Shown: piece after piece, positions 50,819-59,762 of the stretch
Layout of the letters: each line of letters starts with the position of its first letter
Position numbering within the stretch: the first letter of the stretch is position 1
Translations under genes and position numbers: made by a program
NCBI GenBank assembly: GCA_036677445.1
Contig: JAVBWI010000004.1
Span: forward strand, 62,001 to 126,000
DNA length: 64,000 nt
Source of the DNA: JAVBWI01 sp036677445
GTDB lineage: Bacteria; Bacillota; Clostridia; Christensenellales; CAG-138
Reading direction: 5' to 3'
Notes under the pieces: model-generated
Told to the model about the DNA's origin: nothing
Seen by the model: the letters and a program-made list of their open reading frames with translations, nothing else
The model's database searches: none

Positions 50819-50995
50819 ATGGAAACCAAGTATACCGACCTGAACGCCATGCTGCACAGCGACACGGAAGCGAGGCAGTATTTCAGTTCGCTGCCGGAAT
50901 ATTTGCAGGATCATATCAGTTCCCGCGCCGAGAGCATCAACACACTTTCGCACTTACGGGCTTACGGGCATAAATTGCCGCGAAGGGACGTCTGA
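50819..50995 (+). CDS. 58-aa conserved-looking small protein
   Basis: ATG 50819 with GAGGTGAG 6 bases upstream. The protein (METKYTDLNAMLHSDTEAR, then QYFSSLPEYLQDHISSRAES and a basic end KLPRRDV) is helical and charged, with no signal peptide. Short proteins of this kind, often starting METKYTDLN, are familiar from Clostridia, but I recall no function. It follows the candidate structured RNA. Confidence 0.65.
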   Translation: METKYTDLNAMLHSDTEARQYFSSLPEYLQDHISSRAESINTLSHLRAYGHKLPRRDV

Positions 50996-51085
50996 CTTTG
51001 TTTCCCCTTACCCTTGGCGCGCATGCTGCCAGGAAATAACTGCATAGATTATATTTCGTAATATCCCGCGCGTACACGCATGGGA

Positions 51086-53794
51086 TTATTGACGAAACAA
51101 GGTATATATCTGCGCGTTTTTATAGGCAAAGACGCGCATCTCGTTTTCGCTAATAAAGGTAAAATCGTACATTCTACGCCACACATCTTCATCGTTGCCT
51201 GAATAGTACGTCCTATTTGAAATTCTGTAATACTTGCCGTTAAACCCCGGAATATCATGTGAGCATACAGGTCTTCCATTGCTGTCACGTCTTAGTCGGA
51301 AATACTTGCCATCGCCTCTCCATGTGCCTTCGAGAAAATAGTCTATCAACAAATCACCGGTTATAATTTGCCGTGCCGGCTCAAAATTCCATAGCCCTAG
51401 TAACGATGAATAAACGTTTTTCCAATCACCATCACGGTTGTTGAATGCATCACAGATCTCTATGTACAAACTGCTGTCCCGATAATTCTTAATAAACCCA
51501 AAATATCTTCTAGCATTCTTAATGCTTGTGACCAGTTCCTTTGCAACATTCTGTATATCGGAAGAGTGCACCGTTTTATATGTCGCTTGGGGGCCAATAA
51601 TCACTATTACATTATTAAATACACTGACGGCTTCCTCATATATGGATTGTTGTACCTTAGCCGCCATCTCGGCAGCATTGGAATAACCAGCAGCAGATTC
51701 AAACAAACCAAGAGCCCGCTCGATCGGCAATGAACTTTTATCCAGACTATCTGATTGGATAAAATGTTCATATATTTCCAAAGCTTTTTGATAATCTACT
51801 TTTGCAACCATTGTTGCCGAATCACTATATGCCATGCTTTGAAGATATAAAAACATATCCTTGGCTTTTTCATACTCATTTTTCTCCAGCAAATCCAACG
51901 CATATTGATAATCACATTCCAATACCATATTTTCAGCGTCGGAATAGGAGCCCAACGCCTGAAACATGGTCTTGGCTGCTTCATATTTGCCGCTTTTGAG
52001 CACGTTTTTTGCTTCCAAATAATCGCATTCCAATTTCATATCGGCCGCATTTCTATAACCGTCCAAAGCGGATAAGTTCTCCCTGGCTTCGTTGAAAAAT
52101 CCTAGCTGCATAAAATAGCCCGCATCCATTAAAAGTAATAAATCCTGCGTATCACGATAGAAAAGCGGTGCTCCTTTGATTTCCTGACGGGCGCCCTCGT
52201 AATTTTGTTCCTCCATATACGCAATTGCATGCTGATATTTATTCTCGCTAATTACCCAGGCTGCAATTACTGTACATAATAATGCCGCACATACTACCAC
52301 AGCAATACGCAGTTTGACCTGTCTTCTGACTGCAGGTAATTTCGGTCTGATGCTGATACCCATGTTGATTTGTGGTTCGGCAATTGGCAGCTTTTCTTTT
52401 ACGCCAAGTGCATTCATCAGCGCATCGACATCGTTAAAACGGTCTTCTTTTTTCAGTTCCATCGCCACAGAAATGATACTCTGCGCGTCTTCGGATACCG
52501 CCCGCGTCCCGCTCAAGCATTCCCAAAGCGTATCGTTCTGCAGCCGCACAAATACATCTGCCGGCTCCGTGCACGTTATTAAATAGAACAGTACCGCACC
52601 GAGCGCATAAACATCCGAATACGTCCCAATGCTTGCATCCGACGTGTATTGCTCCATCGGCATGTATGGCCGGGCCAGTTCGCTGTCAACAACTTTCTTT
52701 TTTCTACCGCCCAGAAATAAGCCGCCATGCTTGTCGACATAAAGGTTTGCGGGGTATATCCGTCCATGCGCTTCGCCCCGGGCGTGCAACGCCTGAAGGG
52801 CACGCAGGACCGGATAAAGCTTGTTGATTGCTTCTTCCATGGAATACCCCTGCAAGCGGCGGCGCATAAGCATTGCGAGATTTAAGCGGTGTTTCAGCTT
52901 GTACCGGGTGAAAAGGCTCATACCGATTATAAGCAGTACACCGCCTACATAAATCATCCATAACCATAAGACGTTCGGCTTTTGTTGAGGTTCGGGTTGA
53001 ATTTCGGGCTCGGGTCCAGTTTCGGGCTTGGGCTCGGGTTCAGTTTCGGGTTCGGAGTCAGGTTCAACTGTATGGAGCAACGCCGGTGAAGTTGAAATAT
53101 CGTATTTCTGCAATACTGTCTTTAAATGCGACGTGCTTACAGCAATGAACATATCATTCGCATCCAATATGCCATAAGTGTTGATGCCAACGACCTGCCC
53201 GAGGCTGTTTACCAACGGCCCGCCTGAGCTTCCGGCATTGATTGCAGCATTCATTTGCAAAAGCGTTGTCTGTTTACTGCCCAACGTTATGTGCTTGACC
53301 GCGCTGATAATACCATCCGTGACGGTGATGTCTTCAATCTTATACGCATACTCATCCAGCAAGTAGTCACCGGCCCCCGGAAACCCCAGCGCATACACAG
53401 CACTGCCAACCGAAATATCGCCATCCGCCGCGAGAGAAAGCGGCACTATATCTGTTAAAACCGGAGTTTTCAGAATGCATAGATCATAATCCACATCATA
53501 ACCTACAACCTCTGCTGGAATCTCTGAGCTGTCATGTCCTATTACTACAATACTTTCGGGATAGGCATCTTCTATGACATGATAATTCGTTGCGAAAAAC
53601 ACACATTGTTCGTCAGCGCCGACAATAAAGCTTGAGCCAAAGTAAGCCCACTCTTCATCTTCGCAAAGAATACGATAGACGCTCTTGCGGGCATCTATTG
53701 CTTCCGCTGGCACGCCTTCTGCTGCCATTGAAGCAGTTGGAATTATGAATAACACGTAAACAATAATAAGCAGCAAACCGGAAATGCGTTTCAT
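51086..53794 (-). CDS. Membrane fusion protein: trypsin-like protease, kinase C-lobe-like domain, TPR-like repeats
   Basis: 902 aa from ATG 53794, with AAGGGG upstream. A signal peptide (KRISGLLLIIVYVLFIIPTAS) is followed by an S1C trypsin fold with H72 (TNYHVIED), D104 (YDLCIL) and S190 (GSSGGP). Residues 244-271 are a Pro-Glu linker, then a membrane helix (275-293). The next part (310-465) resembles only the C-lobe of a Ser/Thr kinase: AHGRIYPANLYVD stands for HRDIKPENILV, and SDVYALGAVLFYLI for the F-helix start. The catalytic Asp and DFG are missing, so it cannot phosphorylate. A second helix (495-515) leads to TPR-like repeats and a C-terminal domain. The protease would face outward. Confidence 0.8.
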   Translation of the reverse strand: MKRISGLLLIIVYVLFIIPTASMAAEGVPAEAIDARKSVYRILCEDEEWAYFGSSFIVGADEQCVFFATNYHVIEDAYPESIVVIGHDSSEIPAEVVGYDVDYDLCILKTPVLTDIVPLSLAADGDISVGSAVYALGFPGAGDYLLDEYAYKIEDITVTDGIISAVKHITLGSKQTTLLQMNAAINAGSSGGPLVNSLGQVVGINTYGILDANDMFIAVSTSHLKTVLQKYDISTSPALLHTVEPDSEPETEPEPKPETGPEPEIQPEPQQKPNVLWLWMIYVGGVLLIIGMSLFTRYKLKHRLNLAMLMRRRLQGYSMEEAINKLYPVLRALQALHARGEAHGRIYPANLYVDKHGGLFLGGRKKKVVDSELARPYMPMEQYTSDASIGTYSDVYALGAVLFYLITCTEPADVFVRLQNDTLWECLSGTRAVSEDAQSIISVAMELKKEDRFNDVDALMNALGVKEKLPIAEPQINMGISIRPKLPAVRRQVKLRIAVVVCAALLCTVIAAWVISENKYQHAIAYMEEQNYEGARQEIKGAPLFYRDTQDLLLLMDAGYFMQLGFFNEARENLSALDGYRNAADMKLECDYLEAKNVLKSGKYEAAKTMFQALGSYSDAENMVLECDYQYALDLLEKNEYEKAKDMFLYLQSMAYSDSATMVAKVDYQKALEIYEHFIQSDSLDKSSLPIERALGLFESAAGYSNAAEMAAKVQQSIYEEAVSVFNNVIVIIGPQATYKTVHSSDIQNVAKELVTSIKNARRYFGFIKNYRDSSLYIEICDAFNNRDGDWKNVYSSLLGLWNFEPARQIITGDLLIDYFLEGTWRGDGKYFRLRRDSNGRPVCSHDIPGFNGKYYRISNRTYYSGNDEDVWRRMYDFTFISENEMRVFAYKNAQIYTLFRQ

Positions 53795-53959
53795 GTGTAT
53801 TCCCCTTGCATTTTTATTAACCAATTTGAGGATATAATGGATGATATAGCTATACTATAGACAAAGCATAAGTACGTTGCAAGTCTTTATTAAGATATCT
53901 GCGTTATTTAAAAGACGACGGAATCAGCTTGAATCAAGTGATAAGCGGATGACAAGGAA
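53795..53959. other. Leader between the fusion gene and a pseudogene
   Basis: AT-rich region with several TATA-like boxes on the minus strand, likely promoter of the fusion gene. Nothing else is seen. Confidence 0.3.
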
Positions 53960-54236
53960 ATGTTTCCGGGCCAAGAAGGCAAGATTCTTCATGCCGAACT
54001 GCATATCAATGCCGATTGCATACTTTATTTCAACGACACTGGCGACGCTATCAACATCCTGCTTCAAATGGAGAGTGAAGAGGAAATAAACACAGTATAC
54101 TCCGGGCATAAGGAAAAAGGAAATGTGGCATTCGCATTGCAAAAAAACATTTTGGGGATCCTATCACGCTGTGCTCACCGATCGTTACGGTATTGCCTGG
54201 TCATTGGATTATTCCGAAGGAAGCAAATCCATGTGA
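53960..54236 (+). pseudogene. Broken VOC/PhnB-type gene
   Basis: The frame MFPGQEGKILHAELHINADCILYFND ... EEEINTVYSGHKEKGNVAFALQK matches the second part of PhnB-like VOC proteins. At an A-run (near 54142) the frame breaks; the next frame continues with QKTFWGSYHAVLTDRYGIAWSLDY, the family end. The first 50 or so residues are absent. It is a truncated and frameshifted relic, unless the break is a sequencing error. Confidence 0.6.
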
Positions 54237-54337
54237 AGCCGTCATAAGTGAGCTTTCACCGAATATATGAGCGACTATTTACCCCTTTACAAGAACATAC
54301 GTTCTATTGTATCATAGAGTAAAGGAGTGTGAGCGGC

Positions 54338-55654
54338 TTGGATATGTTTGAAAAGCTCAGAATCCTTACGGATGCGGCAAAATACGACGTTGCCTGCACT
54401 TCGAGCGGGGTGGATAAAAGGCCTGCCGCCGGCGGCATAGGCAACGCGGCGGCGATGGGTATCTGCCATAGTTTTTCGGGCGACGGCCGGTGTATTTCGC
54501 TGCTCAAAGTGCTTATGACCAATGCCTGCGCATACGATTGCGCCTACTGCATCAACCGCCGTTCCCACGATACGCCGCGCGCGACATTCGAACCGCGCGA
54601 GCTTGCAGACCTGACGATCGCCTTTTACCGCCGCAACTACATCGAGGGACTTTTTATAAGCTCCGGTGTGCTGAAAAACCCCGATTACACCGTGGAGCGG
54701 ATGATCGAAACGCTGCACATTCTGCGCGAAGAATATCTCTTCAGCGGCTATATCCACGCAAAGGCCATCCCCGGCGCGTCCAGGGCACTCCTTGCACGTC
54801 TGGGGCTGTTGGCCGACCGTATGAGCGTCAACATTGAGCTGCCTTCGCAGGACAGCCTGCGCCGGCTCGCGCCCGATAAAACCAAACATTCCATACTCGA
54901 ACCTATGGGTTTTATTCGCGGGTGTATCGAACAGAATTCAAAAGAACTCGTGCGGTATAAAAGCGCGCCGCCCTTCGCCCCCGCGGGACAGAGCACGCAA
55001 ATGATCATCGGCGCGTCGGACGAGAGCGACTTTAAAATACTGAACCTGACCGAAGGGCTGTACAAAAGCTACCGGCTCAAACGTGTCTTTTTTTCCGCAT
55101 ACATGCCTGTGGTGGAAAGCGCGCTGCTGCCCTCCGTGGATACCAAGCCGCCGCTGCTGCGCGAGCACAGGTTATATCAGGCGGACTGGCTGCTGCGGTT
55201 TTACGGCTTTTCGGCCACCGAGCTGCTGGATGAGGCGCATCCAAGCTTCAATCCTTTTCTCGACCCGAAATGCAACTGGGCGCTCAACCACCCGGAACAA
55301 TTCCCCGTCGAAGCCAATCGTGCGCCATACGAAATGCTGCTGCGCGTACCGGGCGTCGGCGTGCGCAGCGCGCAGCGCATCGTTGCCGCGCGGCGTACGG
55401 GAAGCATCGACTTCTTGGGGCTCAAAAGGCTCGGTGTCGTGCTCAAGCGGGCACAATATTTCATTACCTGCAGGGGGAAACGTCCGGACGGCCTGGATAC
55501 GGCACAGGATGCGCTGCTGTGCGCACTGTTATCCGAACAAGCCCGCGGCAGGGCGGAACAGGCGCTTTTCAACGCGCCGCGCCAGCTTTCGCTCCTTGAG
55601 CACCCTAAACTTCAGCAGGAGGAGCTGTACAAATGCCTGAGCGGCCAACTTTGA
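54338..55654 (+). CDS. Radical SAM protein, putative DNA modification/repair
   Basis: 438 aa from TTG 54338 (DMFEKLRILTDAAKYDVACTSSG), with AAAGGAG 10 bases upstream. The radical SAM cluster motif CAYDCAYC is near residue 64. The C-terminus holds a helix-hairpin-helix (LLRVPGVGVRSAQRIVAARR), a DNA-binding element. This matches the family annotated as putative DNA modification/repair radical SAM protein (TIGR03916), always paired with the next gene. The substrate lesion is unknown. Confidence 0.9.
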   Translation: MDMFEKLRILTDAAKYDVACTSSGVDKRPAAGGIGNAAAMGICHSFSGDGRCISLLKVLMTNACAYDCAYCINRRSHDTPRATFEPRELADLTIAFYRRNYIEGLFISSGVLKNPDYTVERMIETLHILREEYLFSGYIHAKAIPGASRALLARLGLLADRMSVNIELPSQDSLRRLAPDKTKHSILEPMGFIRGCIEQNSKELVRYKSAPPFAPAGQSTQMIIGASDESDFKILNLTEGLYKSYRLKRVFFSAYMPVVESALLPSVDTKPPLLREHRLYQADWLLRFYGFSATELLDEAHPSFNPFLDPKCNWALNHPEQFPVEANRAPYEMLLRVPGVGVRSAQRIVAARRTGSIDFLGLKRLGVVLKRAQYFITCRGKRPDGLDTAQDALLCALLSEQARGRAEQALFNAPRQLSLLEHPKLQQEELYKCLSGQL

Positions 55655-56466
55655 TATATTGTTATGACGGAAGCTTCGACGGGCTGCTGTGCTGCGTATT
55701 TGAAAGCTATGATAAAAACGAGCTTCCTTTGGATGTACTGCCCGAAGGCGCAGCGCTGCCATTGCTGCTGCCTGTGAAAAGCATTGTAACCGATCCGGAA
55801 AAAGCGCGCCGTGTGCTGGTATCCATTCCGAAAAAGATGGGCCGGGATGCGCTCGATTTCGTCCGGCATGGGTTTTTAACCTGCCATCCGCAAAAAGAGC
55901 TGCTGATTCTGCGGTTTTTGCGGCTTGGTTACCGCTGCGGCCCCTCGGCCATGAACCGATTGACCGACAAAGACGTGCATACCCTCTTCTCCGCTGTTCG
56001 GCATCTTGAACACGAGGCGCACCTGTACACGGGCTTTGTCCGGTTTTCGGAAGCAAACGGTGCGCTCACAGCGCAGATCGAACCAAAGAACATCGTATTG
56101 CCGTTGATCGCGCCGCATTTTTGCGAGCGGTTTCCGAACGAGCGGTTTTTGATCCACGACAAAACACACGACATGGCGCTGTTGCACCAGGACCATGCCT
56201 GGGTAATCACCGCCGTCGAAAATCTCCGGCTGCCCGGCCCCGGCGAGGAGGAAATGAAATTCCGCGCGCTGTGGCGGCTGTTTTACGACACCATAGAGAT
56301 AGAAGGGCGGCACAACCCCCGGTGCCGTATGGGCCATATGCCCAAGCGATATTGGAACTGCATGACGGAGTTTGCGCATGAAGCGCAAAGCGGCGCCGCA
56401 GGATTGTCCGTGTCCCTTGCCTGTGCGCTGCCGCCCGCTGCAGCCGAACCGGATATGGAACAATAA
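55633..56466 (+). CDS. Partner of the radical SAM DNA-repair protein (DUF4130)
   Basis: 277 aa, TIGR03915/DUF4130 type, with YCYDGSFDGLLCCVFESY at the start and WRLFYDTIEIEGRHNPRCRMGHMPKRYWNCMTEF near the end. It overlaps the radical SAM gene by 22 bases. The fixed pairing suggests a complex or consecutive steps. Some relatives are fused to uracil-DNA glycosylase domains; none is seen here. Confidence 0.9.
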   Translation: MPERPTLIYCYDGSFDGLLCCVFESYDKNELPLDVLPEGAALPLLLPVKSIVTDPEKARRVLVSIPKKMGRDALDFVRHGFLTCHPQKELLILRFLRLGYRCGPSAMNRLTDKDVHTLFSAVRHLEHEAHLYTGFVRFSEANGALTAQIEPKNIVLPLIAPHFCERFPNERFLIHDKTHDMALLHQDHAWVITAVENLRLPGPGEEEMKFRALWRLFYDTIEIEGRHNPRCRMGHMPKRYWNCMTEFAHEAQSGAAGLSVSLACALPPAAAEPDMEQ

Positions 56467-56478
56467 CCCGGTTCCCTT

Positions 56479-57198
56479 TTACTCCTGCACCGGCTCATCC
56501 TGCCCGATACGAAGCATTCTGTATCCTATTCCCACATGCGTCTGTATCAGCCTTTGGCCAAGCGGCGTTTCCACCTTTTTTCGAAGCGTAGCCATGTACA
56601 CCCGCAGCGACGGCGTATCGTCCGGAAGTGTATTTTGCCATATCTCTTTGAGGAAATGGTTGTGCGTAAGCACCTTGCCTATGTTGCGCATCATCAGGCC
56701 CAGCAATTTGTATTCGATGGGCGTCAAATGTATTTCCATATCGTCAATATAAGCGCAGCCCGCCGCATAATCCACCTTCAGCCTGCCGTTGGTGATTACG
56801 GAGGATTCATCCGTAACCTGATCGCCAATATGCTGTATCCGCCGCAAAGCCACCCGCAGCCGCGCCAGCAGTTCGTCCACGCTGAACGGCTTTGTCAGGT
56901 AATCGTCCGCGCCCGCATCCAGCGCCTGTATCTTATCCCGGTCGTCGCTGCGCGCGCTTACGACAATAATGGGCATGTTCGTCCAGGAACGTACTTTTTT
57001 GATGATATCGACGCCATCCATATCCGGAAGACCCAAATCGAGTATGATGATATCCGGACGGTAGGAAACCGCCTCCATAATGGCGGCGGTGCCTGTTTCC
57101 GCCGTTTTGAAACGATAATTTTGCGCATCCAGCGTCAGCGCAATCAGATTGCGAATCGGCTTGTCGTCTTCGACGACCAGAATTAAAGGCTTATTCAT
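56479..57198 (-). CDS. kdpE: Response regulator, KdpE type
   Basis: 239 aa from ATG 57198 (MNKPLILVVEDDKPIRNLIALT). The acceptor Asp lies in IIILDLGLPD (near residue 52), with DD at 11-12 and K in VSARSD/TKPF. The C-terminal winged helix is of OmpR type (LTPIEYKLLGLMMRNIGKVLTHNHFL). It overlaps the sensor gene by 8 bases. It probably controls the Trk genes upstream in place of a kdpFABC operon. Confidence 0.88.
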   Translation of the reverse strand: MNKPLILVVEDDKPIRNLIALTLDAQNYRFKTAETGTAAIMEAVSYRPDIIILDLGLPDMDGVDIIKKVRSWTNMPIIVVSARSDDRDKIQALDAGADDYLTKPFSVDELLARLRVALRRIQHIGDQVTDESSVITNGRLKVDYAAGCAYIDDMEIHLTPIEYKLLGLMMRNIGKVLTHNHFLKEIWQNTLPDDTPSLRVYMATLRKKVETPLGQRLIQTHVGIGYRMLRIGQDEPVQE

Positions 57199-59197
57199 TT
57201 TCGTCGGCTCCCTGTGCCGCAAGCGTGAAGCGGAAAACCGTTCCGTGCGGTTGATTATCAAATACGTCTATGGTACCGCCATGCGCCGCAATGATGGACT
57301 TGCACAGCGAAAGCCCCAGCCCTAACCCTCTGCGTCCATCGCAGCGAGCATTGCCCCCTGTATAAAACATGTTAAACAGCTTTTTCTTCGCTTCATCAGG
57401 AATGCCCTCGCCATCATCCGCAACGGATACGGCGATATACCCTCCCTCTCGCCGCGCTGAAATGGTAATACGGGAGCCTGGCGGCGTATATTTGATGGCG
57501 TTATCGATCAGATTAATCAGCACCTGTACGATCAAACGGGCATCCATCCGCGCCATCAACAGATCTTCCTCCAACACCGTCCGGATGACGTATTGACGGC
57601 TTTCGCGGCGGGTATGCTGCAGCGCTTCCTCTATCACATCGCCCAGAAGCTCCGGCTTCATATGCAGGTCGGGCGTTCCTCTGCCGATGCGCGTAACCGA
57701 CAGCAAGTTTTCCACAAGGTTAATCAGCCAAATGGAATCATCATAAATATCCGTATACAGATGAAGCCGCTGTGTTTCGTCCAGCAGACTGGCCCGATTC
57801 ATAAGCATATCCGCATTTCCCGATATGCTGGTAAGCGGCGTACGAAGGTCGTGGGAGATGGCGCGAAGCAGATTTGCGCGCAGCTGCTCCTGCTGCGCCT
57901 GTATCGCAAGCTGATTTTTTGCCTTGCTGAGCTTTTCTTTCTCAAGCGCAAGCCCGCACTCTCCGAGCATCGCAAGCAGAAGATTTTTTTCGAATGTATC
58001 CAGCGCGGCTCCCTTGCCCATGACAATGCCCGCAACGGCATGTATGGTATCGCGGCCGCGAATGGCAAAATAGAGACATTTTGCATCCGGCCACATTTTC
58101 GTTGTGGCGCCGGCATGCGTATTGTTTTGCCATACCCAATGGGCGACAGCACGCTCATTGGAGTCGGTATAGAATTCATTGGATAAGTCGGTCGTGCCCA
58201 ACGCGGGGAAAACAAGCGGCTGACCCAGCCCGCTCTCGGAAACAGGGTACAGCAGCACCGTACGGTTCAACAGCTTAATCATCTGTTTTGCGGTCTCGCG
58301 CAGCATTTCATCCGTATCGCCCGCCTGCTGCAGATAGCGGCTGGTATTGAGAAGCACTTCCGTTCGGTAAGCGCTTTGCGCGGATTTTTGAGCCTGTCTT
58401 TTGACTTGTACCGTCAATGAGCTTGTCAGAAAAGCGGCAATAAACATGACGAAAAATGTCACCGGGTAGCCGATGCCGTATGCTATGAGCGTAAAGCGCG
58501 GCTCGGTAAAAAGGTAGTTGAATACCAGCACGCTCAATATAGAGGCCGCAATGCTGAAAAAGCGCCCGTCGGTATACAGCGCGGTAAAGAGTACGCTAAG
58601 TATATATACCGTGATGATCGTGGCCTCACTAAAGCCGAGATGGCGAAACCAAAGCCCTATCAGCGAGGCAAGCGCCAGCAGCCCGAGCGTCCTGCCTACG
58701 TTTTTCCATGAAAGCGATTTGCCTTCCCTTTCAGCACGGCCGCTTTCACGGTAAAGCGGCGTCTCGTCGGGAATAATGATCACTTCCAAATTGGGTACAA
58801 GCTGTGTGAGTATTTCCACCAGGTTGGGTTTACGCAGCAGCCATTTATGGCTATGGTTCGAAAGACCGACGACGATTTTATCGGCATGGCTTACTTCGGC
58901 ATAACTGGCGATCTGCATAGGGACATCGTCGCCATAAGCCGTTACGATGTGCGCGCCAAGATGTTCAGCCAGATGTATGTTTTCCTGCAGGCGTTTCCTG
59001 CTTATGTCGCCCATGGATTCCGCGCCGGGCGTTTCTACATAGAGCGCGGTCAATTCAGCCTGAAACGCACCCGCAATATGCGCGGCTGTACGGATAACTT
59101 TCGCGTTGGAAGGCGATGGAGAAAGGCACGTCAAAACATGCCCGGTTGTTTCCAAGCCCGGCCTGCCATCGCATACATGCTCTGCCGCCATGTGCAT
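57191..59197 (-). CDS. KdpD-like sensor kinase lacking the KdpD N-domain
   Basis: 668 aa. Residues 20-145 are the Usp domain of KdpD (VLTCLSPSPSNAKVIRTAAHIAGAF), then four membrane helices (DUF4118), a GAF-like part, HisKA with H in AISHDLRTPLTSISG, and the ATPase part (NLIDNAIKYTPPGSR, DDGEGIP, GLGLGLSLCK). The 200-residue N-terminal KdpD domain with its Walker motif, which takes part in potassium sensing in E. coli, is absent. Either ATG 59197 or 59191 can serve as start after GGAGGG. Senses potassium or turgor by family. Confidence 0.85.
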   Translation of the reverse strand: MHMAAEHVCDGRPGLETTGHVLTCLSPSPSNAKVIRTAAHIAGAFQAELTALYVETPGAESMGDISRKRLQENIHLAEHLGAHIVTAYGDDVPMQIASYAEVSHADKIVVGLSNHSHKWLLRKPNLVEILTQLVPNLEVIIIPDETPLYRESGRAEREGKSLSWKNVGRTLGLLALASLIGLWFRHLGFSEATIITVYILSVLFTALYTDGRFFSIAASILSVLVFNYLFTEPRFTLIAYGIGYPVTFFVMFIAAFLTSSLTVQVKRQAQKSAQSAYRTEVLLNTSRYLQQAGDTDEMLRETAKQMIKLLNRTVLLYPVSESGLGQPLVFPALGTTDLSNEFYTDSNERAVAHWVWQNNTHAGATTKMWPDAKCLYFAIRGRDTIHAVAGIVMGKGAALDTFEKNLLLAMLGECGLALEKEKLSKAKNQLAIQAQQEQLRANLLRAISHDLRTPLTSISGNADMLMNRASLLDETQRLHLYTDIYDDSIWLINLVENLLSVTRIGRGTPDLHMKPELLGDVIEEALQHTRRESRQYVIRTVLEEDLLMARMDARLIVQVLINLIDNAIKYTPPGSRITISARREGGYIAVSVADDGEGIPDEAKKKLFNMFYTGGNARCDGRRGLGLGLSLCKSIIAAHGGTIDVFDNQPHGTVFRFTLAAQGADENE

Positions 59198-59264
59198 TTG
59201 CCCTCCTTTATGTGCGTATCCACATTTTACAATTATACCGTATGACAGGGCAAAGCGTATTGGG

Positions 59265-59762
59265 TTATTTACATTTTTTCATAACGTGCACAGCCAATAT
59301 TGCAGCCGCGGCGAGCAATACTGCCGCCGTTACTGCCAGCATCGGCGAAACGGTGCGGGAAACGATATATCCGGACTCGACGACTTGTATCGTGACGGCA
59401 TGGATATCCACATCCCCGCCATGCTCTGCGCAGGCACGGTGAAACACGCCCGTTACAACCACAGTATCCCCGCGCATGTCATACCGGCCGATATGCTTGA
59501 CCTGCGCCGCGGCTTCCGCTTCCACCCATACGCTGATCACATTGCCGCCGTCAGACACTTGTACCCACGCATATTCTCCGCGCCGGAGTATATCGCCGAT
59601 CACTTCCCCGCGATAAATAATGGTTTGTTTGTCGTAATCCTTTGCATTGTCGATCAATTCTATACTGTCTGTTTGTGCATCCAGCGCAAGCGCGGGGAAA
59701 GGAAACAACAGGCACAGCATGACCACAAGCGTTGTTAAACTGAGAGCCTTCTTTTTTCGCAT
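59265..59762 (-). CDS. Secreted/membrane-anchored OB-fold-like protein
   Basis: 165 aa. A signal peptide (LSLTTLVVMLCLLFPFPALA) precedes an external beta-rich domain with IIYRGEVIGDILRRGEYAWVQVSDGGNVISVWVEAE, similar to OB-fold proteins, and a C-terminal membrane helix (AVTAAVLLAAAAILAVHVM). It overlaps trkH by 28 bases, so it is in the potassium operon. Role not known. Confidence 0.65.
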   Translation of the reverse strand: MRKKKALSLTTLVVMLCLLFPFPALALDAQTDSIELIDNAKDYDKQTIIYRGEVIGDILRRGEYAWVQVSDGGNVISVWVEAEAAAQVKHIGRYDMRGDTVVVTGVFHRACAEHGGDVDIHAVTIQVVESGYIVSRTVSPMLAVTAAVLLAAAAILAVHVMKKCK

